DNA from: Oscillospiraceae bacterium
GTDB taxonomy: Bacteria; Bacillota; Clostridia; Oscillospirales; Acutalibacteraceae
Direction: 5' to 3'
Assembly (NCBI GenBank): GCA_902796535.1
Contig: CADBPL010000262.1
Span: 1 to 10,662 of the forward strand
Length of the DNA stretch: 10,662 nt
The position numbers were made by a program, and so were the translations under genes. The notes below the pieces were generated by a model, which saw only the letters and a program-made list of their open reading frames with translations, was not told the origin of the DNA and did not search any database. Of this stretch, positions 1 through 7,145 are shown piece after piece (the first letter of the stretch is position 1; the number at the start of each line of letters is the position of its first letter).

Positions 1-449
1 GTGGAGCTGACGAGTTCGCCCTCAAACGTCTGCGGCTCGATCTGCTGCAGCAGCACGCCGTTTTGTTGGCACAGCGTGCGCAAAAGCGCCGCGTTCCCGC
101 TGCCGCCCGCGCCGAAATGGTAGTTGAACCCGCAGCTGAGCACGCCCGCGCTGAGCTGTTCACAGAGGATCTGCTCAAAAAAATCCTGCGGGGGCAGATC
201 CTTCACCGAAAGGAAATCGACAACCACCACTTCCAGCCCGCGCTTTTCCAGCTCGCGCCGTTTATCCTCAAAGCTCATCAGCAGCCCGGCCGACGCTTTG
301 CCGAGCGCCTGAGCCGGGGCAGGCTCAAGCAAAAGCACACAGGGCCGGCAGCCCGGCCCGGCAAAGGAAAGCGCCCGGTCGAGAACCGCTTTATGGCCCC
401 GGTGCAGCCCGTCAAAGCTGCCGAGTGCGATTGACCTTTTGCTGTTCAT
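1..449 (-). CDS. ribF: Bifunctional riboflavin kinase/FAD synthetase RibF, 5' part only (149 codons; runs off the left edge)
   Basis: RibF converts riboflavin to FMN and then FAD in the cytoplasm. Only the N-terminal FMN adenylyltransferase domain is in the window. The protein begins MNSKRSIALGSFDGLHRGH. Residues 9-19 fit the nucleotidyltransferase signature GxFDGxHxGH, with the HxGH motif at 16-19. A GFNYHFG segment matches the family's G-x-[DN]-[FY]-x-F-G loop. The last visible residues, VSST, match the start of the conserved SSTxIR motif, so the frame is open and intact to the window edge. The riboflavin kinase domain (usual total length about 310 aa) lies outside. The ATG at 447-449 follows a GAGGAA sequence about 10-12 nt upstream, which is rather far. 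The gene starts 36 bp after truB and is probably the last or near-last gene of the rimP operon; truB-ribF adjacency is classic in bacteria. Confidence 0.93.
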   Translation of the reverse strand, partial: MNSKRSIALGSFDGLHRGHKAVLDRALSFAGPGCRPCVLLLEPAPAQALGKASAGLLMSFEDKRRELEKRGLEVVVVDFLSVKDLPPQDFFEQILCEQLSAGVLSCGFNYHFGAGGSGNAALLRTLCQQNGVLLQQIEPQTFEGELVSS

Positions 450-485
450 TCTTTTCTGTTTCCTCAATGTGTAAAAACGTGCCGC

Positions 486-1352
486 TCATTCGCTGAGCAC
501 ACGTTTGACCTTCATTTCTTCTCTGTCCGGAGCGATTTCGCCCAGACCCAAAAAGCTGCCCTGCGGCGAAAGCACCCGATAGAGCCCTTCTCCCTGCAGG
601 CCGTGCAGCCGGTTGAGCGCCAGCTCGCCGCCGCAGCAAAAGCGTCCGGCCTGCGCCTGCGTGACCGTCACCGCCGGATAAGGCAGCAGCGATTCCGCCG
701 GCATGACGCAGCCTTCGTTCACCTCTTCAAGCTTCACGCAGCGGTCAATGCTCACGCCGTTTGCCGCCGTGCGCCGCAAAGCGGTCAGCACCGCGCCGCA
801 GCCCAATGCCGCGCCGACGTCGGCGACCAGAGATCGGATATAGGTGCCCGCCGAGCAGGAAACGGCAAGGGAAAATTCCTGCTTTTCTTCGTTTGCATCC
901 GTCAGCGCCAGTTCGTAAACGGTGACCCTGCGGCTTTTTCGCTCGACCTCAATGCCCTTGCGCGCCAGATCGCACAGCTTTTGCCCATCCTTTTTCAAAG
1001 CCGAATACATGGGCGGCACCTGCTCGATCTCACCGCGGAAAGCGTTCAGCGCGGCTTCGACCCGGGAAGCGGAAAAATGAGCCGCCGTTTCAGTCAGCAC
1101 CGTGCCCTCAATATCGAGCGTATCGGTGGTGAGCCCCAAACGGAACACCGCCTCATACGCCTTGTCATGACTCGGAATAAAATCAATGAATCTGGTCGCG
1201 CCGCCGAGCATCACAACGAGCACGCCCGTCGCCATCGGATCAAGCGTGCCGGTGTGGCCGGCTTTTTTGAGCCCCAGCGCACGGCGCACTCGGTTGGCCG
1301 CCGCAAAGGAGGTCATCCCGGACGGCTTGTCCAGAAAAACGGCGCCGTTCAT
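486..1352 (-). CDS. truB: tRNA pseudouridine(55) synthase TruB
   Basis: TruB isomerises U55 in the T-loop of tRNAs to pseudouridine and also acts as a tRNA folding chaperone. At 288 aa it is normal length. The catalytic motif GHTGTLDPMATGVL lies at residues 32-45, with the nucleophile Asp38. Further family blocks follow: LGLTTDTLDIEG, then MYSALKKDGQKL with the conserved Tyr, the segment SAGTYIRSLVADVG, and LRRTAANG. The C-terminal ~60 residues form the small PUA-like domain. The ATG overlaps the stop codon of the upstream DHH phosphoesterase gene (ATGA, 4 bp), and GAGG sits 7 nt upstream inside that gene, so the two are translationally coupled. It is followed by ribF after 36 bp. I see nothing unusual in the protein. 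Confidence 0.97.
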   Translation of the reverse strand: MNGAVFLDKPSGMTSFAAANRVRRALGLKKAGHTGTLDPMATGVLVVMLGGATRFIDFIPSHDKAYEAVFRLGLTTDTLDIEGTVLTETAAHFSASRVEAALNAFRGEIEQVPPMYSALKKDGQKLCDLARKGIEVERKSRRVTVYELALTDANEEKQEFSLAVSCSAGTYIRSLVADVGAALGCGAVLTALRRTAANGVSIDRCVKLEEVNEGCVMPAESLLPYPAVTVTQAQAGRFCCGGELALNRLHGLQGEGLYRVLSPQGSFLGLGEIAPDREEMKVKRVLSE

Positions 1353-2290
1353 AGGTTTTCCTCGATCACGGCAAGCAGCTTTGCCTTGGTTTCAGCCAGA
1401 TTGCTGCCCAACTGACAGCCCGCCGCGTTTTTGTGGCCGCCGCCGCCGAAACGCGAACAGATCAGCGAAGCGTCCACAGGGTTGCGGCTGCGCACCGAAG
1501 CTTTGAAGCTGCCGTCGGTTCGCTGGCGGATGGTCACGCCGACCATGACGCCCTCCACCTGGCGGGGCAATGCCGCGATGGCGTCGCATTCGCTCTCGTT
1601 CGAGCCGCTTTTTTCAAACATCTCCTGCGTCACGGTGATCATGGCGCAGCGGTCGTCCAGATAGTATTCCATGCTGTCCAGCGCCAGCCGCTCCAGCGCC
1701 GCGTAGGTTTTGGTCTTGGTTTCAAACTGCTGCAGATTGATGTTTTCCGCATCCGCGCCGCATTCGATCATTTCCGCCGCCAGCCGGTGGGTGCGCGCCG
1801 TGACGTTTGCGTAGCGGAAGCAGCCGGTATCGGTCGTCAGGCCGGTAAACAGGCAGTCGGCAATCTCCTTCGTGATCGGCACGTTCAGTTCGTGCGCCAG
1901 GGCGATGATGAGCTCTGCCGCCGCGGCAGCGGAAGCGTCGATGCAGCTGAGCCTGGAAAAGCACTTGTTGGACGCGTGATGATCGATGCAAAGGTCGACC
2001 CTGCCTTCATATTGTTCGCGCACGCCGGCGCCCATTAAAAACGGGTCGGCAATGTCGACCGCCACCACGGTCTGTTCCTCAAACGCCTGATCGGCCAGCA
2101 TGAGGCTGCTGAACTTTTTCGGAATCTCATTCCTGCAGCGCACATTGGCTTTTTTGCCCATGGCGCGCAAGATCCGGCACAAGCCGTAACCCGAACCGAG
2201 GGTGTCCCCGTCGGGCCGCTCATGGCAGAGAATGGTGAAATTGTCATGCGCCGCTAAAAACGCTGCGGCACCGCCGAGATCCACGGTCAT
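1349..2290 (-). CDS. nrnA: DHH/DHHA1 phosphoesterase, NrnA-like (oligoribonuclease / pAp phosphatase)
   Basis: NrnA-type enzymes degrade 2-5 nt nanoRNAs and dephosphorylate pAp to AMP using a Mn2+ pair; some also hydrolyse pApA or cyclic dinucleotides. From the ATG at 2290 the protein has 313 aa, the normal length. Metal ligands are visible in order: HERPDGD (His23, Asp27, Asp29), VAVDIAD (Asp79) and DHH (103-105), then TGLTTDTGCFRY. The C-terminal DHHA1 substrate domain carries GGGGHKNAAGC at 282-292. The frame is open a further 17 codons upstream to 2341, but that would overlap rbfA by 47 bp. A GGAAGGA box (2298-2304), spaced 7 nt from the ATG at 2290, decides the start. The gene lies 4 bp after rbfA and overlaps truB by 4 bp. 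This is the usual place of nrnA homologues in Firmicutes operons. The exact substrate cannot be read from sequence. Confidence 0.9.
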   Translation of the reverse strand: MTVDLGGAAAFLAAHDNFTILCHERPDGDTLGSGYGLCRILRAMGKKANVRCRNEIPKKFSSLMLADQAFEEQTVVAVDIADPFLMGAGVREQYEGRVDLCIDHHASNKCFSRLSCIDASAAAAAELIIALAHELNVPITKEIADCLFTGLTTDTGCFRYANVTARTHRLAAEMIECGADAENINLQQFETKTKTYAALERLALDSMEYYLDDRCAMITVTQEMFEKSGSNESECDAIAALPRQVEGVMVGVTIRQRTDGSFKASVRSRNPVDASLICSRFGGGGHKNAAGCQLGSNLAETKAKLLAVIEENL

Positions 2291-2294
2291 TGGT

Positions 2295-2657
2295 TTATCC
2301 TTCCGTTCTTTCTTTCGATAAGTCATTGAGCATACGGGCAATGCTCATGCCGTGCTCAATGGAATCATCCGCTACAAAATTAAGCTCCGGGGTCTTGCGC
2401 AGGTGAAGCCGCTGACCGACTTCCCGGCGGATAAAGCCGCCCGCGCTTTTCAGCCCCTTCACCGCCTCCTTCGCGGCGTCGATCCCCTCCAGCGCGCTGA
2501 TATAAGCCTTGGCGTAGGACAGGTCGTGCGAAACCTCGACCCGCACCACCGTCAGAAGCTTATCCTTCACCCGGGGGTCCTTGATGTCTTCCCGAACAAT
2601 GGCGACGATCTCACGCTTGATATCCTCCGCCACTCGGTCTGCTTTGTATCCTGCCAT
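2295..2657 (-). CDS. rbfA: 30S ribosome-binding factor RbfA
   Basis: RbfA is a small KH-fold protein that binds the 30S subunit late in assembly, helps 16S rRNA 5' end maturation and is important in the cold. At 120 aa it is typical. It opens with the family's basic helix (MAGYKADRVAEDIKREI). It continues with DPRV and SHDLSYAKAYISAL, and ends with the highly conserved block RLHLRKTPELNFVADDSIEHG. The ATG lies 2 bp after the infB stop codon. The nearest Shine-Dalgarno-like sequence (GAGGAG) is inside the last codons of infB and about 14 nt from the ATG, longer than ideal. Expression therefore probably depends on translational coupling or reinitiation after infB. Confidence 0.97.
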   Translation of the reverse strand: MAGYKADRVAEDIKREIVAIVREDIKDPRVKDKLLTVVRVEVSHDLSYAKAYISALEGIDAAKEAVKGLKSAGGFIRREVGQRLHLRKTPELNFVADDSIEHGMSIARMLNDLSKERTEG

Positions 2658-2659
2658 AT

Positions 2660-5083
2660 TTATTCACGATACTCCTCAATGACAAAGGCCTCAAAAATAT
2701 CGCCGAGCTTGATGTCGTTATATTTGTTGAGCACGATGCCGCATTCATAGCCCTGATTGACCTCTTTGACGTCGTCTTTAAAGCGCTTGAGCGAGGCGAT
2801 GTCGTCTTCGGTGACCACGATGCCGTCGCGCACCAGCCGGATGCGGGAGTTGCGCGTGACCTTGCCGTCAAGCACATAGCACCCGGCCACGTTGCCGACA
2901 GAGGAAATGGTGATGACGTTGCGCACTTCGATCCGGCCCTGCTCCACCTCGCGGGTCTTGGGCGCGAGCATGCCTTTGATGGCCGCCTGGATTTCTTCGA
3001 TGCAGTCGTAGATGATGCGGTACATTCTCATTTCCACGCCGTCACGCTCCGCGTTCTGAGCGGCCACGGGATCGGGGCGGACGTTGAAGCCGACAATGAT
3101 GGCGTTGGAGGCGTTGGCAAGCATAACGTCGCTTTCGCTCACGGCGCCGACGCCGCTGTGGATGACGCGCACGCGCACCTCGTCGTTCGACAGCTTTTCG
3201 AGGTTTTGCTTCACGGCCTCCGCCGAGCCCTGAACGTCGGCCTTGACCACAATGTTCAGATCCTTCAGCTCGCCCTGCTGCAACGAGGAGAACAGGTTAT
3301 CGAGCGTGATCTTCTGAACGGAATTGAACTGTTCATCTTTGATCTTCTGTTTGCGCTGCTCCACAAGCTCTCTGGCCAGGCGTTCGTCTGACACGGCGTT
3401 GAACACGTCGCCCGCCTGCGGCGCTTCGGCAAGGCCCATGATCTCGACCGGAACCGAGGGGCCGGCCGCGTGAATGGCTTTGCCGTGCTCATCGACCATG
3501 GCGCGCACACGGCCGACCGCCGTGCCTGCCACGATGATGTCGCCCGAATGCAGGGTGCCGTTTTGCACCAGCAGCGTGGCGATGGGCCCGCGGCCCTTGT
3601 CGAGCCTTGCTTCAATGACGATGCCCTTCGCGGCGCGGTTCGGGTTGGCCTTGAGCTCCTTCATTTCGGCAACCAGCAGAATGGATTCGAGCAGGGATTC
3701 GATGCCCTGCCTGGTCACGGCGGAAACGGGCACGCAGATGGTGTCGCCGCCCCATTCTTCGGGGATCAGCTCATATTCGGTGAGCTGCTGCATGATGCGC
3801 TCGGGGTGAACGTCGGGTTTATCCATTTTGTTGATGGCGACGATAATGGTAACGCCCGCCGCCTTGGCGTGGTTGATCGCTTCAATGGTCTGCGGCATGA
3901 TGCCGTCGTCCGCCGCAACGACCAGCACGGCTATATCGGTGGCCTGCGCGCCGCGCGCACGCATGGAGGTGAAGGCGGCGTGACCGGGGGTGTCGAGGAA
4001 GGTGATTTTCTGGCCGTTGATCTCCACGCGGTAGGCGCCGATATGCTGGGTGATGCCGCCCGCTTCGGTGGCGGTGACGGAGGTGTGGCGGATGGCGTCG
4101 AGCAGCGACGTTTTGCCGTGGTCAACGTGACCCATGACCACCACGACCGGGTCGCGGCCTTCGAGGTTTTCATCGGCATCGTCGGAATCGTCGATGATGC
4201 GGTCTTCGATGGTGACGACCACCTCTTTTTTGACCTTGGCGCCCAGCTCGGTCGCAACGATCTCGGCCGTGTCGAAATCAAGCGTTTCGTTCACGGTCGC
4301 CATCTGGCCGAGCGAGAACAGCTTTTTGATGACCTCAGCGGCGGTCATTTTCAGCTTCATGGCCAGTTCGCCCACCGTGATCTCCTCAGGCAGCGTCACG
4401 GTGATGTGCTTGCTCGCGCGCTCGGCGGCAATGCGCTTGAGACGCTCCGCCTCGGTCTCCTTGCGGTGAGCGCGGGTGCCCTGCTGCTTGCGGTACTGCT
4501 GGGATTTCTGCTTGATCTTTTGCTTGTGCGCTTCGCCCTCGTGGCGCTGCGTCTTGTTTGCGGGCGCAATGTTTTCGTAATGCTCGTTGTATTTTTCGAG
4601 CTGAACATTGTCGGCTCTGGTGTCGATGGTGCGCTTCTCGCCCTTGGTTCTGGCCTGCAGCGGGCCGGTGCGGTCCTTCTGCTTCTTTTGCGGCTGCTGC
4701 CGCTGCGCGCCGCCCTGCTGGGCAGCGGGCTTTTTGCCGTCGGTCTTGGCGGGCTGCGCCGTTTTTTCCGGCTGCTTCTTCGCCGTTTTTTCCGGCTGCT
4801 CGGGCTTGGCCTGAGCCTTTTCTTCCGGCTCAGACGCCTGCTCGGGCTTTTCTTCCGGCGCGGGCTCCTTAACTTCGGCGGCGGTCGCGAAATACTCGTC
4901 AAAGCTTTCCACCGCGTTCTGCTGGGTCAGAATTTCAAAAATGATGCTCAGCTCTTTGTCGTCAAGCGCCGAGGTGTATTTTTTCTCTCCGTCCGAATAT
5001 GGCGCAATCAGCTCTAAAATCGCTTTGCTCTGCTTGCCGAAGTCCTTTGCGACCTCGTGAATTTTGTATTTTACTGTTGCCAT
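2660..5083 (-). CDS. infB: Translation initiation factor IF-2
   Basis: IF2 is the GTPase that delivers initiator fMet-tRNA to the 30S subunit and promotes 50S joining. The 807-aa protein has an N-terminal IF2_N helical domain (about 1-55). A charged, low-complexity Glu/Lys/Gln/Pro/Ala linker follows (about 68-225), then a second IF2_N domain (about 228-288). The G domain has G1 GHVDHGKT at 318-325, switch I GGITQHIGAY at 342-351, G3 DTPGH at 364-368 and G4 NKMD at 418-421. After the G domain come beta-barrel domain II, domain III and the C-terminal fMet-tRNA-binding barrel. All catalytic motifs are intact, including the G3 histidine (His368). The ATG is preceded by a full AAGGAGG box at 7-nt spacing that overlaps the ylxR stop codon. 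rbfA follows after 2 bp. Only the linker is unusual: it contains a short in-frame tandem repeat. Confidence 0.99.
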   Translation of the reverse strand: MATVKYKIHEVAKDFGKQSKAILELIAPYSDGEKKYTSALDDKELSIIFEILTQQNAVESFDEYFATAAEVKEPAPEEKPEQASEPEEKAQAKPEQPEKTAKKQPEKTAQPAKTDGKKPAAQQGGAQRQQPQKKQKDRTGPLQARTKGEKRTIDTRADNVQLEKYNEHYENIAPANKTQRHEGEAHKQKIKQKSQQYRKQQGTRAHRKETEAERLKRIAAERASKHITVTLPEEITVGELAMKLKMTAAEVIKKLFSLGQMATVNETLDFDTAEIVATELGAKVKKEVVVTIEDRIIDDSDDADENLEGRDPVVVVMGHVDHGKTSLLDAIRHTSVTATEAGGITQHIGAYRVEINGQKITFLDTPGHAAFTSMRARGAQATDIAVLVVAADDGIMPQTIEAINHAKAAGVTIIVAINKMDKPDVHPERIMQQLTEYELIPEEWGGDTICVPVSAVTRQGIESLLESILLVAEMKELKANPNRAAKGIVIEARLDKGRGPIATLLVQNGTLHSGDIIVAGTAVGRVRAMVDEHGKAIHAAGPSVPVEIMGLAEAPQAGDVFNAVSDERLARELVEQRKQKIKDEQFNSVQKITLDNLFSSLQQGELKDLNIVVKADVQGSAEAVKQNLEKLSNDEVRVRVIHSGVGAVSESDVMLANASNAIIVGFNVRPDPVAAQNAERDGVEMRMYRIIYDCIEEIQAAIKGMLAPKTREVEQGRIEVRNVITISSVGNVAGCYVLDGKVTRNSRIRLVRDGIVVTEDDIASLKRFKDDVKEVNQGYECGIVLNKYNDIKLGDIFEAFVIEEYRE
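4757..4800 (-). repeat. In-frame 20-bp direct repeat in the infB linker
   Basis: A 20-bp sequence (plus strand cgccgttttttccggctgct) occurs perfectly at 4757-4776 and again at 4781-4800. The period is 24 bp, exactly eight codons, so the reading frame is kept. It encodes two copies of a QPEKTA-type unit in the Lys/Glu/Pro/Gln-rich linker between the two N-terminal domains of IF2. A looser relative (cttttcttccggc) recurs at about 4817-4829 and 4847-4859. This looks like replication-slippage growth of a disordered linker and is not expected to affect the GTPase core. Confidence 0.85.
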
Positions 5084-5090
5084 AGACGTT

Positions 5091-5097
5091 CCTCCTT
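5091..5097 (-). promoter_or_regulatory. infB ribosome binding site overlapping the ylxR stop codon
   Basis: The minus strand reads TAAGGAGG: the TAA stop of ylxR (5096-5098) shares bases with a full-consensus Shine-Dalgarno AAGGAGG. The spacing to the infB ATG is 7 nt. It is among the strongest ribosome binding sites in the window. Its overlap with the stop suggests that a ribosome terminating on ylxR can reinitiate on infB. Confidence 0.85.
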
Positions 5098-5368
5098 AAT
5101 CGAACTGCTCAAACATGGTGAGCAGGCTGTCGTATATGTCGGCCGCGATGGGGCAGCCGAACGCTCGTTCAAGCCGTTTTGCCTTGATGGCGGCGGTCAG
5201 ACACGGTTTGCTTTGGCAAAGATAGGCGCCTCTGCCGTTTTTTTTGCCGGTCGGGTCAAGGGAAACCTCCCCTTCCGGCGAGCGCACCACCCGCATCAGC
5301 TCTCGCTTGGGCTTCATTTCGCCGCAGCCCAGACACTTGCGGAGCGGAACCTTTTTTTCTTTCGTCAT
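5096..5368 (-). CDS. ylxR: YlxR family RNA-binding protein (RnpM, RNase P modulator in Bacillus)
   Basis: This small basic protein belongs to the YlxR/DUF448 family. The Bacillus subtilis member has been reported to bind RNase P RNA and lower RNase P activity in vitro, hence RnpM (recalled from the literature). From the ATG at 5368 it has 90 aa. It contains the N-terminal RKCLGCGEMKPKRELMRVVR block and the signature NGRGAYLC at 44-51. Cys12, Cys15, Cys51 and Cys56 form a CxxC plus CxxxxC arrangement that could bind zinc. The frame extends seven codons further to a TTG at 5389, but the sequence just before the ATG contains GAAGGA, so I prefer the ATG although the spacing is short. The gene is 27 bp after nusA. 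The ylxQ gene that commonly follows it is missing, and infB begins 12 bp downstream. Confidence 0.93.
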   Translation of the reverse strand: MTKEKKVPLRKCLGCGEMKPKRELMRVVRSPEGEVSLDPTGKKNGRGAYLCQSKPCLTAAIKAKRLERAFGCPIAADIYDSLLTMFEQFD

Positions 5369-5395
5369 CTTTCCTTCACCGCCCTGCAAAAAGAA

Positions 5396-6454
5396 TTATT
5401 CTTTTATTTCAAAAAAGCCGCTTTCGGGCTTGATATCGATCTTCCAGCCGGTCAGGCGAGCCGCGAGCCGCGCGTTCTGACCCTTGTTGCCGATGGCGAG
5501 GGAAAGCTGATCGTCCGGCACGGTAACGCTGCAGGAATTGGCAGACTCGTCGAGGATCTCCACGCTGATCACGTCGGCGGGCGCCAGCGCCGCACTGATG
5601 AATTCTTCGGGCTTGCTGCTGTATTTGACGATGTCGATCTTTTCGCCGCCCAGCAGGTCGACAACCTTGCCCACGCGAATGCCGCGCGCGCCGATGCACG
5701 AGCCGACGGCGTCCACGTTTTCATCCGCGCTGTAAACGGCGATTTTGGTGCGCGAACCGGCTTCGCGGGAGATCGCTTTGATCTCGACCGTGCCGTCGAA
5801 AATTTCGGGCACTTCTTCTTCAAACAGCCGGCGCACCAGCCCGGGATGGGTGCGCGAAATGGTGGCGTTGACCCGCCCCTTGTCGCCGCTGTCGACCTGC
5901 GCGACGTAGACCTTGATCAAATCGCCGACCTTGAGCACCTCGCCCGGCACCTGCTCGACCTTGGGCAGATTCAGCACGCCGCGGCCAAGCTCGACCATGG
6001 CGTCGCCGGTCTGCGCGTCAACGTTAACGACCTTCACGGTGACCAGTTCCTGATTCTTGTTCTGATAATCCTGCTTGAGCTGGGAACGCTCCGCCTCGCG
6101 GATGCACTGGCGCACCACGTTTTTGGTGTTGGTGGCGGCGATGCGGCTGAAATCCGACTTTTGCAGCGGGATGTCGACGTAATCACCGGCCACGACCTGC
6201 GGATCATAGCGTCTGGCGGCGTCAACGAGAATTTCGGCAGCCGGATCGTTCACTTCATCAACGACCTCTTTGCGCATGGCGATCTCCAGCGTTTCGGTGG
6301 CCGGATCGATCTCGCAAACGCCGATATCGCGGCCTTTTTCGTTTTTGATCGCGGTGATGATGGCCTGACGGATCTTGTCGCAAAGCAGCTCGGCCGGCAC
6401 CTTCTTTTCTTTTTCGATCATTCGGATGGCCTCAAAGAATTCTTTTGTATCCAT
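5396..6454 (-). CDS. nusA: Transcription termination/antitermination protein NusA
   Basis: NusA binds RNA polymerase and nascent RNA, promotes pausing and hairpin-dependent termination, and takes part in antitermination. The 352-aa protein has the N-terminal polymerase-binding domain (about 1-125) and an S1 domain (about 132-200). KH1 has its GARG loop at 255-258, followed by LLGGEKIDIV. KH2 has GNKG at 322-325, followed by QNARLAARLTGWKIDI. It ends soon after KH2, so it lacks the C-terminal acidic repeats of proteobacterial NusA, which is the usual Firmicutes form. The ATG is preceded by AGGA at about 5 nt. It lies 36 bp after rimP, its near-universal neighbour. In E. coli NusA controls its own operon leader; a candidate leader structure lies upstream of rimP here, but feedback in this organism is only a possibility. 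Confidence 0.98.
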   Translation of the reverse strand: MDTKEFFEAIRMIEKEKKVPAELLCDKIRQAIITAIKNEKGRDIGVCEIDPATETLEIAMRKEVVDEVNDPAAEILVDAARRYDPQVVAGDYVDIPLQKSDFSRIAATNTKNVVRQCIREAERSQLKQDYQNKNQELVTVKVVNVDAQTGDAMVELGRGVLNLPKVEQVPGEVLKVGDLIKVYVAQVDSGDKGRVNATISRTHPGLVRRLFEEEVPEIFDGTVEIKAISREAGSRTKIAVYSADENVDAVGSCIGARGIRVGKVVDLLGGEKIDIVKYSSKPEEFISAALAPADVISVEILDESANSCSVTVPDDQLSLAIGNKGQNARLAARLTGWKIDIKPESGFFEIKE

Positions 6455-6490
6455 TTTTTCCTAATCTATCCTTTCCGTGTAATAACTTAG

Positions 6491-6973
6491 TCAAACTGTG
6501 CCGCTGTCGTCGACCCTGACGCGGGAGACCTCTTTGCGGTTCAGGGCGATTTTTTCTTCGCCCGTGTCGAGCACAAAGCCGTCTTTATCGTGGCTTTCGA
6601 GCACGCCGCAGATTTCGCGTCTGCCGTCGGCCAGCGGGCGGATCAGCCGCGCCCGGACGCATTCGCCCAGACAGGCTTCAAAGTGAGCCGCTTTGGTCAG
6701 CTCGCGGTCGGTGCCGGGGGAACTGACCTCCAGGCAATAGCTTTGGTCAATGGGATCGGCCTCATCAAGCGGCTTGTCGAGCGCGTGGCTCATCGCCACA
6801 CAGTCGTCGATGCCGACGCCGCCGTCTTTGTCGATGAAAATGCGCAAAAACCAATCCGCGCCCTCTTTGACAAAGCGAACGTCCCACAGTCGAAGCCCGA
6901 GCTGTTCGGCGATTGGCTGCGCGATGGCGGTGACCGCCGCGACCGTGTTGCCGCCCTTTCCTTTTGCTGCCAT
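6491..6973 (-). CDS. rimP: Ribosome maturation factor RimP
   Basis: RimP acts early in 30S assembly, helping S12 and other 5'-domain proteins bind. The 160-aa protein has the two family domains. The N-terminal alpha/beta domain includes RIFIDKDGGVGIDDCVAMSHALD, shown here as RIFIDKDGG followed by GIDDC. It continues with SYCLEVSSPGTDREL, whose EVSSPG(T/L)DR core is the family signature. The C-terminal SH3-like barrel ends with a KEVSRVRV strand. The frame is open to a TTG at 6979, two codons upstream. The ATG at 6973 is preferred because the full AAGGAGG box (6983-6989) is 9 nt from the ATG but only 3 nt from the TTG. It is the first gene of the rimP-nusA-infB operon and has a structured leader upstream. 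Confidence 0.97.
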   Translation of the reverse strand: MAAKGKGGNTVAAVTAIAQPIAEQLGLRLWDVRFVKEGADWFLRIFIDKDGGVGIDDCVAMSHALDKPLDEADPIDQSYCLEVSSPGTDRELTKAAHFEACLGECVRARLIRPLADGRREICGVLESHDKDGFVLDTGEEKIALNRKEVSRVRVDDSGTV

Positions 6974-7013
6974 GGTCAAACGCCTCCTTCACATGGGTAG
7001 CACTGAAAAAACT

Positions 7014-7058
7014 GCTGACATAAACAAGAGAGCGGGCGAAAACCCACTCTCAGTCAAC
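7014..7058 (-). terminator. Stem-loop in the rimP operon leader: possible intrinsic terminator/attenuator
   Basis: On the minus strand GAGAGUGGG (7051-7043) pairs with CCCGCUCUC (7036-7028) in a 9-bp stem with one U-G pair and the loop UUUUCG. It is followed by UUGUUUAU (7027-7020), which is U-rich as in an intrinsic terminator. GUUGAC (7058-7053) can also pair with GUCAGC (7019-7014), extending the structure across the U-run. The hairpin sits between the predicted promoter and the rimP ribosome binding site, so if it terminates it must do so conditionally. It could also stop read-through from the upstream membrane-protein genes, which have no other convincing terminator. The pairing is seen directly; the function is inferred. 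Confidence 0.55.
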
Positions 7059-7078
7059 ATCTTTATCTTACAAAAGGC

Positions 7079-7107
7079 AGTTTACCACGTTCATTTTAAA
7101 ATAGCAA
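7079..7107 (-). promoter_or_regulatory. Candidate sigma-A promoter of the rimP-nusA-infB operon
   Basis: The minus strand has a -35 TTGCTA (7107-7102), a 17-bp spacer and a -10 TAAACT (7084-7079). Each hexamer matches consensus at 4 of 6 positions. An A/T-rich stretch with an A-run lies just upstream of the -35 and resembles an UP element. The predicted start is near 7072, giving a leader of about 100 nt that contains the stem-loop. It is the best match in the gap, but moderate. Confidence 0.45.
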
Positions 7108-7145
7108 GCGTTTTTTTATATTTTTCTCTAAAAAAGGGGATTTTT

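Noticed and set aside
2291..2341. 17-codon N-terminal extension of the DHH phosphoesterase
   Set aside because: It would overlap rbfA, and a GGAAGGA box sits correctly for the ATG at 2290.
3470..5017. Long plus-strand open frame (515 codons) opposite infB
   Set aside because: It is exactly antisense to a clear IF2 gene in GC-rich DNA, is made of biased Leu/Arg/Gly/Asp/His composition, and has no family motif.
5389..5405. 7-bp inverted repeat (AAAAGAA/TTCTTTT) around the nusA stop codon
   Set aside because: A/U-rich stem with a 3-nt loop inside an operon; likely chance in an A/T-rich junction.
5057..6490. Long plus-strand open frame (477 codons) opposite ylxR and nusA
   Set aside because: It spans two well-recognised minus-strand genes and their gap, with no motif of its own; it is a mirror of codon bias.
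7052..7057. TTGACT in the rimP leader as a -35 element
   Set aside because: No -10-like hexamer lies 16-18 bp downstream; the bases are better explained by the leader stem.
7125..7143. A6-TCCCC-T6 inverted repeat just after the TVP38-family stop codon as a terminator
   Set aside because: The stem is only A-T pairs with no GC base, too weak to call an intrinsic terminator.
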